DNA from: Deltaproteobacteria bacterium
GTDB lineage: Bacteria > Desulfobacterota > GWC2-55-46
Reading direction: 5' to 3'
Length of the DNA stretch: 17,700 nucleotides
NCBI GenBank assembly: GCA_016218095.1
Contig: JACREV010000224.1
Span: 1 to 17,700 of the forward strand
The position numbers were made by a program, and so were the translations under genes. Of the stretch, positions 1 through 7,427 are shown in pieces; positions within the stretch are counted from its first letter, which is position 1, and every line of letters starts with the position of its first letter. The notes under the pieces were generated by a model, which saw only the letters and a program-made list of their open reading frames with translations, was not told the DNA's origin and searched no databases.

Positions 1-441
1 CCACTCGCTGTACTTCTCCTTGGACTCGAAAGACGAGAGCTCCTTGGGGAAGTTCTTCTTCTTGAGCGCGGCCTCCGTAGACCTGCTTTTTACGCCCATT
101 ATCCCGTCCCCTGACTTTATGAGCTCCCAGTCAGTCTTGCCGGTGAAAGGGTCGGTGTAGACCTTGCGGAGGTGCCTCTTCGTTACAGGATACCTCTTAT
201 CAAGGACAAGCTCTTCGAGGCTTTTGGGATACGCCTTTGCGCCCGGGCTCTCCTCATAATACCTGCCAATGGCTCGCCTTATCTCCGCACCCCTGAAGAG
301 GAGCTCGGCCTCTTTCTCTCGCTTCTTATCCGTTGACCAGACATGGCCCGCCACGGCAAGGCCGATACCAATCAGGGTCACTGCAAAGAGGAGCGCGAGG
401 TATGAGAACCCCGCCTCTGTCTTTCCGCCCTTACCATTCAT
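1..441 (-). CDS. Pseudopilin-like type II secretion protein lacking Glu5, partial (C-terminus off window)
   Basis: The reading frame is open from an ATG at 441 to the left edge (147 codons, no stop). The N-terminus is a class III prepilin leader: a short basic peptide, then A-G|F at residues 10-12, then a hydrophobic helix (FSYLALLFAVTLIGIGLAVA) followed by a charged stretch (STDKKREKEAELLFRG). This fits cleavage and membrane assembly as a pseudopilin of a type II secretion or type IV pilus machine. Residue 5 of the mature protein is Ala rather than the nearly invariant Glu. Later it has DPFTGKTDWEL, resembling the DPFTG of the GspG-like neighbours, and a YSEW at the edge. The ATG overlaps the preceding GspG-like gene by 11 nt, so it is the fourth cistron of the operon. 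I recall similar Glu5-less proteins beside GspG-like genes in other bacteria, but this is from memory. The C-terminal end is not visible. Confidence 0.82.
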   Translation of the reverse strand, partial: MNGKGGKTEAGFSYLALLFAVTLIGIGLAVAGHVWSTDKKREKEAELLFRGAEIRRAIGRYYEESPGAKAYPKSLEELVLDKRYPVTKRHLRKVYTDPFTGKTDWELIKSGDGIMGVKSRSTEAALKKKNFPKELSSFESKEKYSEW

Positions 442-817
442 TGTAAGGCACGCCGTTACGCCCAACGAGGTCGCTTCCGCTCCTGACGTCATAGACGCCG
501 TCTTCTTCCAGGACCGCGACGGCCTCCCAGGTGGCGTCGGACCCCGTGAATGGGTCGATTGGCAAGGCCCTTATGTACTTCTTCTCGACGAGCGCGGAAA
601 GTGACTCCGGGTACTTGCCGAAGTCGGCGTAGTGCTTGTCTATCGAGGACCTCATCTCGAAGAGGTCCTCCTTCAAGGCCGCCTCCTTTGCCCTCGTGAT
701 GGATGCCTGGTACATCGGGACCGCGATCGTTGCGAGGACCCCGATGATGGTTATTACGACCATTAGCTCAAGGAGCGTGAATCCCTTCGAGCCTCTTATG
801 CCGGGCGCGTTCACCAT
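431..817 (-). CDS. gspG: GspG-like type II secretion pseudopilin (copy 2)
   Basis: A 128-residue protein with a classical prepilin N-terminus: leader MVNAPGIRGSKG, cleavage between Gly12 and Phe13, then FTLLELMVVITIIGVLA with Glu at mature position 5. The body contains the alpha-helix typical of pseudopilins (RAKEAALKEDLFEMRSSIDKH), a KYPESL segment and ALPIDPFTG. It ends with YDVRSGSDLVGRNGVPYNEW, a loop resembling the calcium-binding C-terminal region of the major pseudopilin GspG. Major pseudopilins polymerise in the inner membrane into the short pseudopilus that drives substrates through the secretin. The start overlaps the stop of the upstream pseudopilin gene by 7 nt, and the stop overlaps the next gene by 11 nt, so translation is probably coupled. 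It could equally serve a type IV pilus-like system; motor and platform genes are not in the window. Confidence 0.9.
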   Translation of the reverse strand: MVNAPGIRGSKGFTLLELMVVITIIGVLATIAVPMYQASITRAKEAALKEDLFEMRSSIDKHYADFGKYPESLSALVEKKYIRALPIDPFTGSDATWEAVAVLEEDGVYDVRSGSDLVGRNGVPYNEW

Positions 818-1293
818 GTGCCGTAGGCCGTGCCGTCTATCGCGAGGCCGTCGCTTTTGGAGTAGACGTCGTAGACGTCGTCTCCCTCCTCGGGCTCATC
901 CGGGCCGCTCTTGTAGCTCCTGAGGCCCCAGGTCTCCTCAGGCGGCAGAGACTCGTCATCGTTCATCGGGTCCCTCGGGACCCTCCGGAGGAACCGCATC
1001 ACCTTCCCTGACTTCGCGCTCGTTGCGTCCTCAATGCCTTTGACGAGTGTTTCGAGGTCGGGCGGATAGCCGGTATCGTCCGAGCTCTTCTTTATCTTCC
1101 CCTCGTCCCATGCCTTCTTGTACTCGTCTATGGCGGTCCGTATTAGACGCAGGTTCTCCCTGAGCTCGGCCTCATTCGATCTTTTGACTGACATCCTGGA
1201 TATCGGGATCACGACAGAGGCGAGGACGGCGATTATGGTTATCGTTATCAGCACCTCGATGAGGGTAAGGCCTTTTTCGCCGGTCCTTTTCAT
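811..1293 (-). CDS. GspG-like type II secretion pseudopilin (copy 1, longer insert)
   Basis: A 160-residue prepilin-like protein. The leader MKRTGEKG is followed by LTLIEVLITITIIAVLASVV, with Gly8|Leu9 as the probable peptidase site and Glu at mature position 5. Helical RSNEAELRENLRLIRTAIDEYK and YPPDLETL match pseudopilin architecture. The C-terminus (VYDVYSKSDGLAIDGTAYGTW) is like the GspG calcium-loop end of the next gene, so the two are paralogues. Compared with that neighbour it carries extra charged residues before YPPDL (KAWDEGKIKKSSDDTG) and an extended DPMNDDESLPPEETWGLRSYKSGPD region. It starts 7 nt after the secretin stop and overlaps the following gene by 7 nt. Having two GspG-like subunits in one operon suggests one major and one specialised subunit; which is which cannot be told here. 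Confidence 0.88.
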   Translation of the reverse strand: MKRTGEKGLTLIEVLITITIIAVLASVVIPISRMSVKRSNEAELRENLRLIRTAIDEYKKAWDEGKIKKSSDDTGYPPDLETLVKGIEDATSAKSGKVMRFLRRVPRDPMNDDESLPPEETWGLRSYKSGPDEPEEGDDVYDVYSKSDGLAIDGTAYGTW

Positions 1294-1300
1294 GGGTTTC

Positions 1301-3142
1301 TTAAGGTAGCGGGGGCGCCGAGCCTGGCGGCTGTGGCGGGGTCTGGTAAGGCGGCGGAAGCGGCGTCTCTGTATCGGCAGGCCCTGCGCGCTCCTCTATG
1401 AGCGGCCTCGGCGCGGGGTACTCGTCCCTCCCCGAGAAGAACCCCTCGGAGGTCTCGTAAGGCACCTCGAGCCTCCTTACTATATAAGGCGTGATCGATA
1501 GGAGTATGTCGGTCTTCACCCTCCCGCCGTCGGTGTTCGTAAATAGGGCGCCGAGGAGCGGGACCTCGCTGAGGAGCGGGACCTTCGATACCGTCGTCTT
1601 GTCCTCCTCGTTTATGAGGCCGCCTATTATCTGCGTCTCGCCGTCCTTGAGCCTTAAGACCGTCTCGGCGTTCCTCGTCCCTATCTGGTAGGCGACGGAC
1701 CCGCTCGTCGTAGTGGTCTTGGCCCCGATGGAGCTGACTTCAAGCCCGAGCTTCAAGTCCACCTCGTCATCCTGCCTTATCGTCGGCTCGACGTTCAGCT
1801 TCAAGCCAACGTCCTGGTACTGGATGTTCTCGGTCGAGACCCCCTGGTTCACGGTCGTCGTTATAATAGGCACCTTGTCGCCGATGTGTATCTTCGCCTT
1901 GCTGTTGTTCTTGACGCGGATGCGCGGGTTGGCGAGAATGTTCGCGTCTATGTCCTCCTGCTTCAGGTTCAATATCGCGCTCGGGAGTCCCAGGAGGACC
2001 ATGCCGCTCGAGAGCCCTTTCACATCCGCTAGCGTCGTGCCGCTCTCGGACGAGCCTAGGATGGAGGCGGTTATGCTGTCTGGGGATAAGTCCAGCCCCA
2101 GGTTCTCCGCCTTGCTCCTGTTTATCTCGACTATCTCCACGGCGAGCATGACCTCGGAGTCCGCGAGGTCGGTCGCCTCAAGTATCTTTTCGGCGAGCTC
2201 TATCGCCTCGGGGCGGGCCCTTACGACTATGGCGTTCAGGTCCTCATGGACCTGTATGTCGCGCGCCTTAATCATGGTCTTAAGGAGGTTCACGGTCTTT
2301 TTGGCGTCGCTGTTGTTGAGATAGAAGACCCTTATCATCATGTCCTCGTACTGCTGGGCCTTCTGCGGGGTCGAGGGATAAATGACGATGGTGTTTTCGC
2401 TGACTATCTTCCTTGAGAGCTTGTTGGTGAGGAGAGTGAGTTCCAGCGCCTGCTGGAACGAGGCGTTCTTCAAAAATAGCGTGGTCCTCGAGTCCTTAAC
2501 GTCCTCGTCGAAGACGAAGTTTATCCCCGAGAGGCGGGATATCACCTCGAAGACCTTCTTGATGGAGGCGTCCTTGAACTCAAGCGTTATGGGCTCCGAT
2601 GATTTAAGGTCGAGTTCCCGGCCGTCCATGACGACCCTCTCGTTCCTTTTCATCCTATCAAGCTCGGCTGAGGCGGAGGCGTTCTTCGGGTCGAGCGAGA
2701 CCGCCTTCCTGAAGGCCGCTCTCGCCTCTCTCGCGCGCGACTCATTCAAAAGCTCTATCCCCTTGCCGTAGTAATAGACCGAATCCATCAGGCGGCGCGC
2801 CTTTTTAAGGGAGGCCTGCGCCTTATCGAGCCCGGGGTTCAAGAGCAGCGCGGCCTGGAACTCGAGTATCGCGGCCTCGTGGCTCCCGCCTGAGAGGTGG
2901 ACTTCTCCCCTCTTGAAGTGGACCTCGGCGGCCTCGAACCTGGCGCGGGCGTATTTCGACCTGTAGTCGAGGTTATCCGGGTCCTTCTGGGCGGCCTCGC
3001 CGTACTTCAAGACAGCCTCCTCCCACTGGCCCGTGGCCGCGCGCTCGTCGGCCTCCTGGAGGACCCCGGTCGCCGCGCACCCGGTCATAAAGAAGACCGC
3101 TACAAGGGCGAACAATATCCTTTTAAATGCAGAGGGTGTCAT
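1301..3142 (-). CDS. gspD: Secretin lipoprotein with N-terminal TPR region (GspD/PilQ superfamily)
   Basis: A 613-residue outer-membrane secretin. Residues 1-22 are a lipoprotein signal peptide (VFFMTGC, lipidated Cys22). Residues 30-165 are helical repeats of TPR type (WEEAVLKYGEAAQKDPDN, SHEAAILEFQAALLLNPG, REARAAFRKAVSLDPKN). An STN/N0-like domain follows at 185-256 (ITLEFKDASIKKVFEVISRLSG) and an N1-like KH-fold domain at 268-325. The C-terminal secretin domain spans about 330-557, with VEIVEINRSKAENLGLD, the NPRIRVKNN and IHIGDKVPI signatures, and GLINEEDKTTVSKVPLLSEVPLLG before the last strands (DILLSITPYIVRR). A proline-rich tail closes the protein. Such proteins form the gated outer-membrane pore of type II secretion or type IV pili. 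It heads the operon with three pseudopilin genes. A TPR region fused to a secretin may replace a separate pilotin; that is inference. Confidence 0.95.
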   Translation of the reverse strand: MTPSAFKRILFALVAVFFMTGCAATGVLQEADERAATGQWEEAVLKYGEAAQKDPDNLDYRSKYARARFEAAEVHFKRGEVHLSGGSHEAAILEFQAALLLNPGLDKAQASLKKARRLMDSVYYYGKGIELLNESRAREARAAFRKAVSLDPKNASASAELDRMKRNERVVMDGRELDLKSSEPITLEFKDASIKKVFEVISRLSGINFVFDEDVKDSRTTLFLKNASFQQALELTLLTNKLSRKIVSENTIVIYPSTPQKAQQYEDMMIRVFYLNNSDAKKTVNLLKTMIKARDIQVHEDLNAIVVRARPEAIELAEKILEATDLADSEVMLAVEIVEINRSKAENLGLDLSPDSITASILGSSESGTTLADVKGLSSGMVLLGLPSAILNLKQEDIDANILANPRIRVKNNSKAKIHIGDKVPIITTTVNQGVSTENIQYQDVGLKLNVEPTIRQDDEVDLKLGLEVSSIGAKTTTTSGSVAYQIGTRNAETVLRLKDGETQIIGGLINEEDKTTVSKVPLLSEVPLLGALFTNTDGGRVKTDILLSITPYIVRRLEVPYETSEGFFSGRDEYPAPRPLIEERAGPADTETPLPPPYQTPPQPPGSAPPLP

Positions 3143-3178
3143 ATTTTCCTTATTTTTAGACGCATGTACCCAATATAT

Positions 3179-3207
3179 TTAATAATCCATGTACGTTTTT
3201 AAGTCAA
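3179..3207 (-). promoter_or_regulatory. Sigma70-type promoter for the secretin/pseudopilin operon
   Basis: On the minus strand TTGACT (3207-3202) is followed after exactly 17 nt by TATTAA (3184-3179), with AT-rich DNA downstream. The expected transcription start lies near 3172, about 30 nt before the secretin ATG at 3142. A weak AAGGA ribosome site precedes that ATG. Copies of ATGTAC lie upstream, inside and downstream of the promoter (see findings). Confidence 0.6.
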
Positions 3208-3356
3208 TCCAAATCTTTGCGTTCTACCGTTTACAAGTATGTACGACTATCTCTTCGGAGGATTTCCCAGGCTACTTTATTAAAGGTGCGCCGACGTAAT
3301 GGATTGGGATGGATTGAATTAACGGAGTGGGCTTAACTGACTGAAAACACACGAAA

Positions 3357-3379
3357 TTTAGGCTGCCTCTAAAAATTAG
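3357..3379. repeat. 23-bp inverted repeat, left copy
   Basis: The segment contains GGCTGCCTCTAAAAATTAG preceded by TTTA. It is a perfect reverse complement of 10585-10607. Eight bases further out, at the same distance in both copies, CTGAAAAC (3341-3348) matches GTTTTCAG (10616-10623). This copy starts 1 nt after the stop codon of the first cotH gene. A related but imperfect copy lies at 10374-10391. No transposase is nearby. Confidence 0.85.
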
Positions 3380-3380
3380 C

Positions 3381-6179
3381 TCAGTTCTCTATCGTCCTTC
3401 CCCTGACCGTTGGGTCCATCATCTCAAGGTACGGCTCGACGAAGGCAGGCAGTTCGAACGAAGAGATAAAGGCATCCTTTGTCCGCGCCCTGCGCTCAAA
3501 AGCGCTTTCCGTATCGACCGTCTCGTCCAGAAAGATATTTTTGCGTTTCCCTCCCGTCTCGCCTTCAAGGAACGAATCAAAGACCTTAAGGGACGAGTCC
3601 TTGTCGGCGGTCAGGGCCGCTCCCGCACCCCTCATACTGCTCTTGGATACGAAGACATGGCCGCCGTCTCCGTATTGCCAGTTCTTCTTGTACGCGTCTA
3701 TCGTCTTTTTGTTGCCGGAGAGCTCCGTGTTATAGATGAACGCGCTGGAAGAGTCCTTTGCCTGCACGCCTATCTCGTTCCCCGTTATCCGGGTATTCCA
3801 CACAAAGACCTTCGCCCCTTCCCCGACGGATACGCCCTTGTCACCCGAACCGATCATCTCGGAGCCGAGGACCGCCACCTGGCTACTCATGAGGTCGAGC
3901 CCGTCGTTGCCGCTCCCTGAAAACCTGGATCCCATTATAGTCGCGTCCGTATAGTCGAGGTCGAGCCCGTCTCTGTTGGCCCCGGAAAATAGGCTTCGCC
4001 TGATCGTCATCCCGGAGTAGACCGCGTGCACCATGTCGTCTACGACCTTGTTATCCGAAAAGACGCAGTCCTCCACGACGACACTTTTTACATCGTGGAT
4101 CGAGAGCATCGCCGAGTACTCGACGAACCGGTCCTTAAGGCCGCTGCCGCCGGAGAAGACGCAGTGCTTGAGTGTTGAGCCGTTCGCGCCTCTTCCAGCG
4201 AGCACCACAGCCCCCCACGGCTCCTGTCCTTTCCGCTGAGGTCCGAATACCACGGGCCTCCCCTCCTCTCCATCTGCAAAAAGCCTCCCCCTGACTATCA
4301 GCGACGAGTTTGGTGTAAAGCTTACCCTCGTGCCGGGGGCGATGTTCAAATCGCCGTCTATCCTCGTGACTCCGTTGACGACTACCTCTCCGGACCAGGC
4401 ATACGCCTTGGCCGGCCCTTCGACCGGCACGACGGAATAGTTCCCGTCGAGCGGGAACCGCTCCATTTCAGAGGCTTTTTCAAGCTCAGCGACCTGCCCC
4501 CCGGCATATCCGGCCCTGACTGATACGACGGGCCCCTTTGTCCCGGCGATGGAGAACGCATAACTCGCGGGCTCTATTACCGCGTCCTTTACGATGCCGG
4601 ATGAGTCCGGCGCCCAGGGAAAGGTCATGGCCCGCCTTGCAAAAAGAGGCGCCTCTATACTTACGACATTGCCGTTCACCGTCACATGCCGCGAGATATC
4701 CTTTGAGCGGGCCTCACCGTCCTTTGTAAAGCCTATCGTCGCCTTTGATACGGACCGCTGGGGGGAGGCGAACTCCACCTCCAGAAATCTTACAGGCGTA
4801 AACCCGTCGACCGTCAACCATATCCTTCCTTTTTCAATATCCCATGACGCGGACGGAGGGGCCGAATAGGCCGCTTTGACCTCTTCGAGGCTCTCAACCG
4901 TCAAGCGCCTGAAGTCATCCATCTCTTTAAGGACCATCGGGGGCGAATAGAAACGCGACATGTTGACGACGATGTTGCGGTCGCGCCTGATAGAGGCCTT
5001 GAGCGGCCCGGTCGCGTCCATGAGGCGTTTTAAATATTCCGCGCCCCCGGATGAAAAGAACTCTTCTACCGCCGCGTGCTTGGCCGCCATAAAGCGGTGG
5101 TCCGAGTGGAGCCGCTCGAAGACGAAGCTCGAGATCACGTCCATCGTGTTCGACTGCTTTTCGATGTTCGGTACAAAGGCGTCGTAGCTCCACCCGAGCG
5201 GGTCCCATACAACGGGCTCGAACCTGCCCTTCGCCGGGTCGAAATAGAGCCTCCAGTTGTGGGTGATGTCGAAGTGCGTGGTCCTGCAGACGGTGATGAA
5301 CGCGGCAAATCGCGCCCACGCATCCATATCGATAAGGCTTAGAAGCCTCTCCGGGTCTTCGGAGTATACGGCTTTTGTGAGTTCCTTTAGAGGCTCGTTG
5401 GACTCCGGCGGGTTGTGGTTGTTGACGGCGGCCTTTGTCCAGAACCCCGGGGTCTGGAAGACCTCCCTGCCGACGACAGGGACGAGGTCCCTGCCGACTA
5501 ACTCTCCGACATAGAGGTCTCCGGGCATCCGGAAATTCCTACGGAGGAACTGCTCCCCGAGCTGTTCGACGAAGAGGTAGACCCCCGAGTACCGCCCGTT
5601 CTGGTATAGGTCGACGAACTTCGCCTCCGGCGTCATGAGCCCCATCCTGGAGGCGAGCGCGTAGGAGAGATAGTTGGAAAAGACGTCCCTCGTCTTCGGC
5701 ACTATGAGGTTGAACTGGCGCATGCCGTTGTAGAGCCGCCCCTTGCGGGTCTTAACGCGGATCGACTTCTTTTTGCCGCTCCAGTGATACGGGAAGTCGC
5801 CCCTGTACCTGACCTCCACGGACTGCACCTTGCCGTCCGGGTAGAGGAGGCTCGCCTCGACGTACTCCCTGCCCGAGCTCGGGAGCCTGGAGTTGAGCCT
5901 CTTGACCTCGGACTCCTTTACATAGAGGTGCATCGCCTCCAGCCTCTCCTCTTTATTGTGCAGGTCCGGCGAAATGAAGCTTTTGAGGCCGTTCGAAAGG
6001 TAAGAGGCGCTTATCATCCCTGAATCAAAGAGCCCGACGGTCGTCGTGCCGCCGTAACGGAGCGAAAAATTGGAGTAGAACCGCCAGGAGTCGAACGCCC
6101 AGATGAGGAAGGCGGCGACGACCGGCAGGGTGAATACCCAGCTCCACTTCCAAAGATTTTTTATGAGCTTCTTCGTCAC
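3381..6179 (-). CDS. Membrane-anchored CotH-family kinase fused to a parallel beta-helix (copy 1)
   Basis: A 932-residue protein starting at GTG 6179, with a 4-nt GTGA overlap with the upstream TPR gene. Residues 1-12 are basic and 13-30 form a membrane helix (VFTLPVVAAFLIWAF), giving N-in topology. About residues 80-400 are a CotH kinase domain: VRYRGD (123-128), KKSIRVK (137-143), FNLIVPK, YSGVYLFVEQ, then HFDITHNWRLYFDP (302-315) with Asp304 and GRFEPVVWDPLGW (318-330) with Asp326. CotH of Bacillus phosphorylates spore-coat proteins; the family is an atypical protein-kinase fold. About 600-870 is a right-handed parallel beta-helix (TLKHCVFSGG, VVEDCVFSDN, GLDLMSSQVAVLGS, KVFVWNTRITGNEIGV). 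The usual W-D-x-D motif reads W-D-P-L here. The paralogue begins at 15289. The substrate is unknown; kinase activity is inferred from family only. Confidence 0.88.
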   Translation of the reverse strand: MTKKLIKNLWKWSWVFTLPVVAAFLIWAFDSWRFYSNFSLRYGGTTTVGLFDSGMISASYLSNGLKSFISPDLHNKEERLEAMHLYVKESEVKRLNSRLPSSGREYVEASLLYPDGKVQSVEVRYRGDFPYHWSGKKKSIRVKTRKGRLYNGMRQFNLIVPKTRDVFSNYLSYALASRMGLMTPEAKFVDLYQNGRYSGVYLFVEQLGEQFLRRNFRMPGDLYVGELVGRDLVPVVGREVFQTPGFWTKAAVNNHNPPESNEPLKELTKAVYSEDPERLLSLIDMDAWARFAAFITVCRTTHFDITHNWRLYFDPAKGRFEPVVWDPLGWSYDAFVPNIEKQSNTMDVISSFVFERLHSDHRFMAAKHAAVEEFFSSGGAEYLKRLMDATGPLKASIRRDRNIVVNMSRFYSPPMVLKEMDDFRRLTVESLEEVKAAYSAPPSASWDIEKGRIWLTVDGFTPVRFLEVEFASPQRSVSKATIGFTKDGEARSKDISRHVTVNGNVVSIEAPLFARRAMTFPWAPDSSGIVKDAVIEPASYAFSIAGTKGPVVSVRAGYAGGQVAELEKASEMERFPLDGNYSVVPVEGPAKAYAWSGEVVVNGVTRIDGDLNIAPGTRVSFTPNSSLIVRGRLFADGEEGRPVVFGPQRKGQEPWGAVVLAGRGANGSTLKHCVFSGGSGLKDRFVEYSAMLSIHDVKSVVVEDCVFSDNKVVDDMVHAVYSGMTIRRSLFSGANRDGLDLDYTDATIMGSRFSGSGNDGLDLMSSQVAVLGSEMIGSGDKGVSVGEGAKVFVWNTRITGNEIGVQAKDSSSAFIYNTELSGNKKTIDAYKKNWQYGDGGHVFVSKSSMRGAGAALTADKDSSLKVFDSFLEGETGGKRKNIFLDETVDTESAFERRARTKDAFISSFELPAFVEPYLEMMDPTVRGRTIEN

Positions 6180-7216
6180 AGGCGGCCTGAGACCCCGGGC
6201 GAGGACGAAAGCTCCGCGGGGATTTTCGGGGTGAAAACAGCCTCTACGGATACAGCTAGTATTTTAGCTCCCCGGAGCTCTCCGGGGATAGGGAACCCGA
6301 GCCTCACGTCCCCTTTTCCGGTAAGGCCGTACCTGTTCGCGCCCCTCTGCTCAAGGCCGAATGTGGAGAGCTCCATGTCCTCTGCCGGTAATTCAACGAT
6401 AGAACCCGCTGTTATCAAGGAAATGGAAAAAAGCTCGAGCTCCATGTCGAGGAGGCCCCTGAAGTCTATCCTCATCCTTTCGACCCCGTCGCTACCGACC
6501 GGGACCCTGAAGACCTGCCTCTTGCCGGTGATGACGGATGTGGCCGTGCCCGCCTTCGATTTCGAAAAACCCTCCCCGGACCCGGCGTAGTAGGCATAGA
6601 CCTGTGCGGCCCGGTTCGCCTCGACGTATCCCCGAGCGACTTCCCTGGCCTCGCCCACCCTTTTCTCGTCGATGAGGGCGGAGGCGAGGGCCGTTGTGAC
6701 AACGAGCGACTGCGGGGCTATCGCGTAAGCCCTCTGCATGGCGTTGATGGCGTCTCCCCTCTTGCCGTTTTTATCGAGCGCGACCGCGTAATCGAGCCAG
6801 TAGCCGTAGTCGTTAGGCTCAAGGTCTACGAGCGCCTTCGCCCAGGCGAGGGCCCCCTTCCAGTCCCGCTCGTCCCTGCTTATGGAGAGCAAATGGCTTA
6901 AGGCCCGGCCATAGACATGCCCGAGCTTCTCTTCCTTATCGACCCCGGAGAGTTCGGCGACGATTGCTTCAAACTCTTTTTTGGATTCGGCAGATTTACC
7001 CGAAGCAAGGAGAGAGGACGCGTGGTCCAGCCTTGAAGTGTAGCGGCCGGAGTAGAATGAGGCTATCTTCCCGTCGAGCTGGTCGATCAGGCCTTTTTGC
7101 GACGGCCAGGCCCAGATGGTAAAGAGCCCCGCGAGAGCCGTAAGGAGGAGCATACCCCTCAAGACATGGCCCGCTGTCTTTAAAAGCTTCCTGGTCTTTT
7201 CTCGCCGGTCGGCCAC
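6176..7216 (-). CDS. Membrane-anchored TPR protein partnered with CotH (copy 1)
   Basis: I chose GTG at 7216 (346 residues) over the longer frame from GTG 7246. GAGGG (7229-7225) sits 8 nt before it, and the resulting N-terminus aligns residue for residue with the 345-residue paralogue starting at 14252 (ADRREKTRKLLKTAGH against PGRYSRTRKLIRVSGH). A basic N-terminus precedes one membrane helix (GMLLLTALAGLFTIWAW). The next part is helical with TPR character, best seen in WAKALVDLEPNDYGYWLDYA and GKRGDAINAMQRAYAIAPQS. The last third is beta-rich (VFRVPVGSDGVERMRIDFRG onward), of unrecognised family. It overlaps cotH copy 1 by 4 nt, so the two are translationally coupled and probably form a complex. 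Its AT-rich upstream DNA (7262-7318) shows no convincing -35/-10 pair. Confidence 0.85.
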   Translation of the reverse strand: MADRREKTRKLLKTAGHVLRGMLLLTALAGLFTIWAWPSQKGLIDQLDGKIASFYSGRYTSRLDHASSLLASGKSAESKKEFEAIVAELSGVDKEEKLGHVYGRALSHLLSISRDERDWKGALAWAKALVDLEPNDYGYWLDYAVALDKNGKRGDAINAMQRAYAIAPQSLVVTTALASALIDEKRVGEAREVARGYVEANRAAQVYAYYAGSGEGFSKSKAGTATSVITGKRQVFRVPVGSDGVERMRIDFRGLLDMELELFSISLITAGSIVELPAEDMELSTFGLEQRGANRYGLTGKGDVRLGFPIPGELRGAKILAVSVEAVFTPKIPAELSSSPGVSGRL

Positions 7217-7353
7217 TTGGGGATCCCTCGCGCAGAATGGAGCCACAGGCCGTACGGCGCCTGTAGAATCTTAGATTTTTCGTGTATTTGTTTAATATCA
7301 TAAAAAAGGAATAAAATAAAGCGGGCCTTAGAAGGAGGTCAAACGGGGGCAGG

Positions 7354-7406
7354 CAAAAAGGCCCTGAGGCCCCAGAGCCCCCTACCGGGGGCCGGGCCTT
7401 CAGGGC
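7354..7406 (-). terminator. Rho-independent terminator after the M1 aminopeptidase gene
   Basis: The arms GCCCTGAGGCC (7361-7371) and GGCCTTCAGGGC (7395-7406) pair almost perfectly, enclosing a second GC-rich stem (GCCCCC/GGGGGC). On the minus strand the hairpin is followed by a T5 run (7359-7355). It lies 22 nt after the aminopeptidase stop codon and separates that gene from the TPR-CotH unit. Confidence 0.85.
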
Positions 7407-7427
7407 TGTCTTATTTGGAAGTTTAAT

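Noticed and set aside
1713..2324. 203-codon plus-strand frame opposite the secretin gene
   Set aside because: It is low-complexity, Ser/Leu-rich, and fully inside the well-supported secretin coding region.
3299..3318. Short tandem repeat of ATGGATTG downstream of cotH copy 1
   Set aside because: Only two copies of eight bases; no structural or coding meaning is evident.
7216..7246. Upstream GTG at 7246 as the start of the first TPR gene
   Set aside because: It lacks a ribosome site, and the ten extra residues have no counterpart in the paralogue, whose start aligns with GTG 7216.
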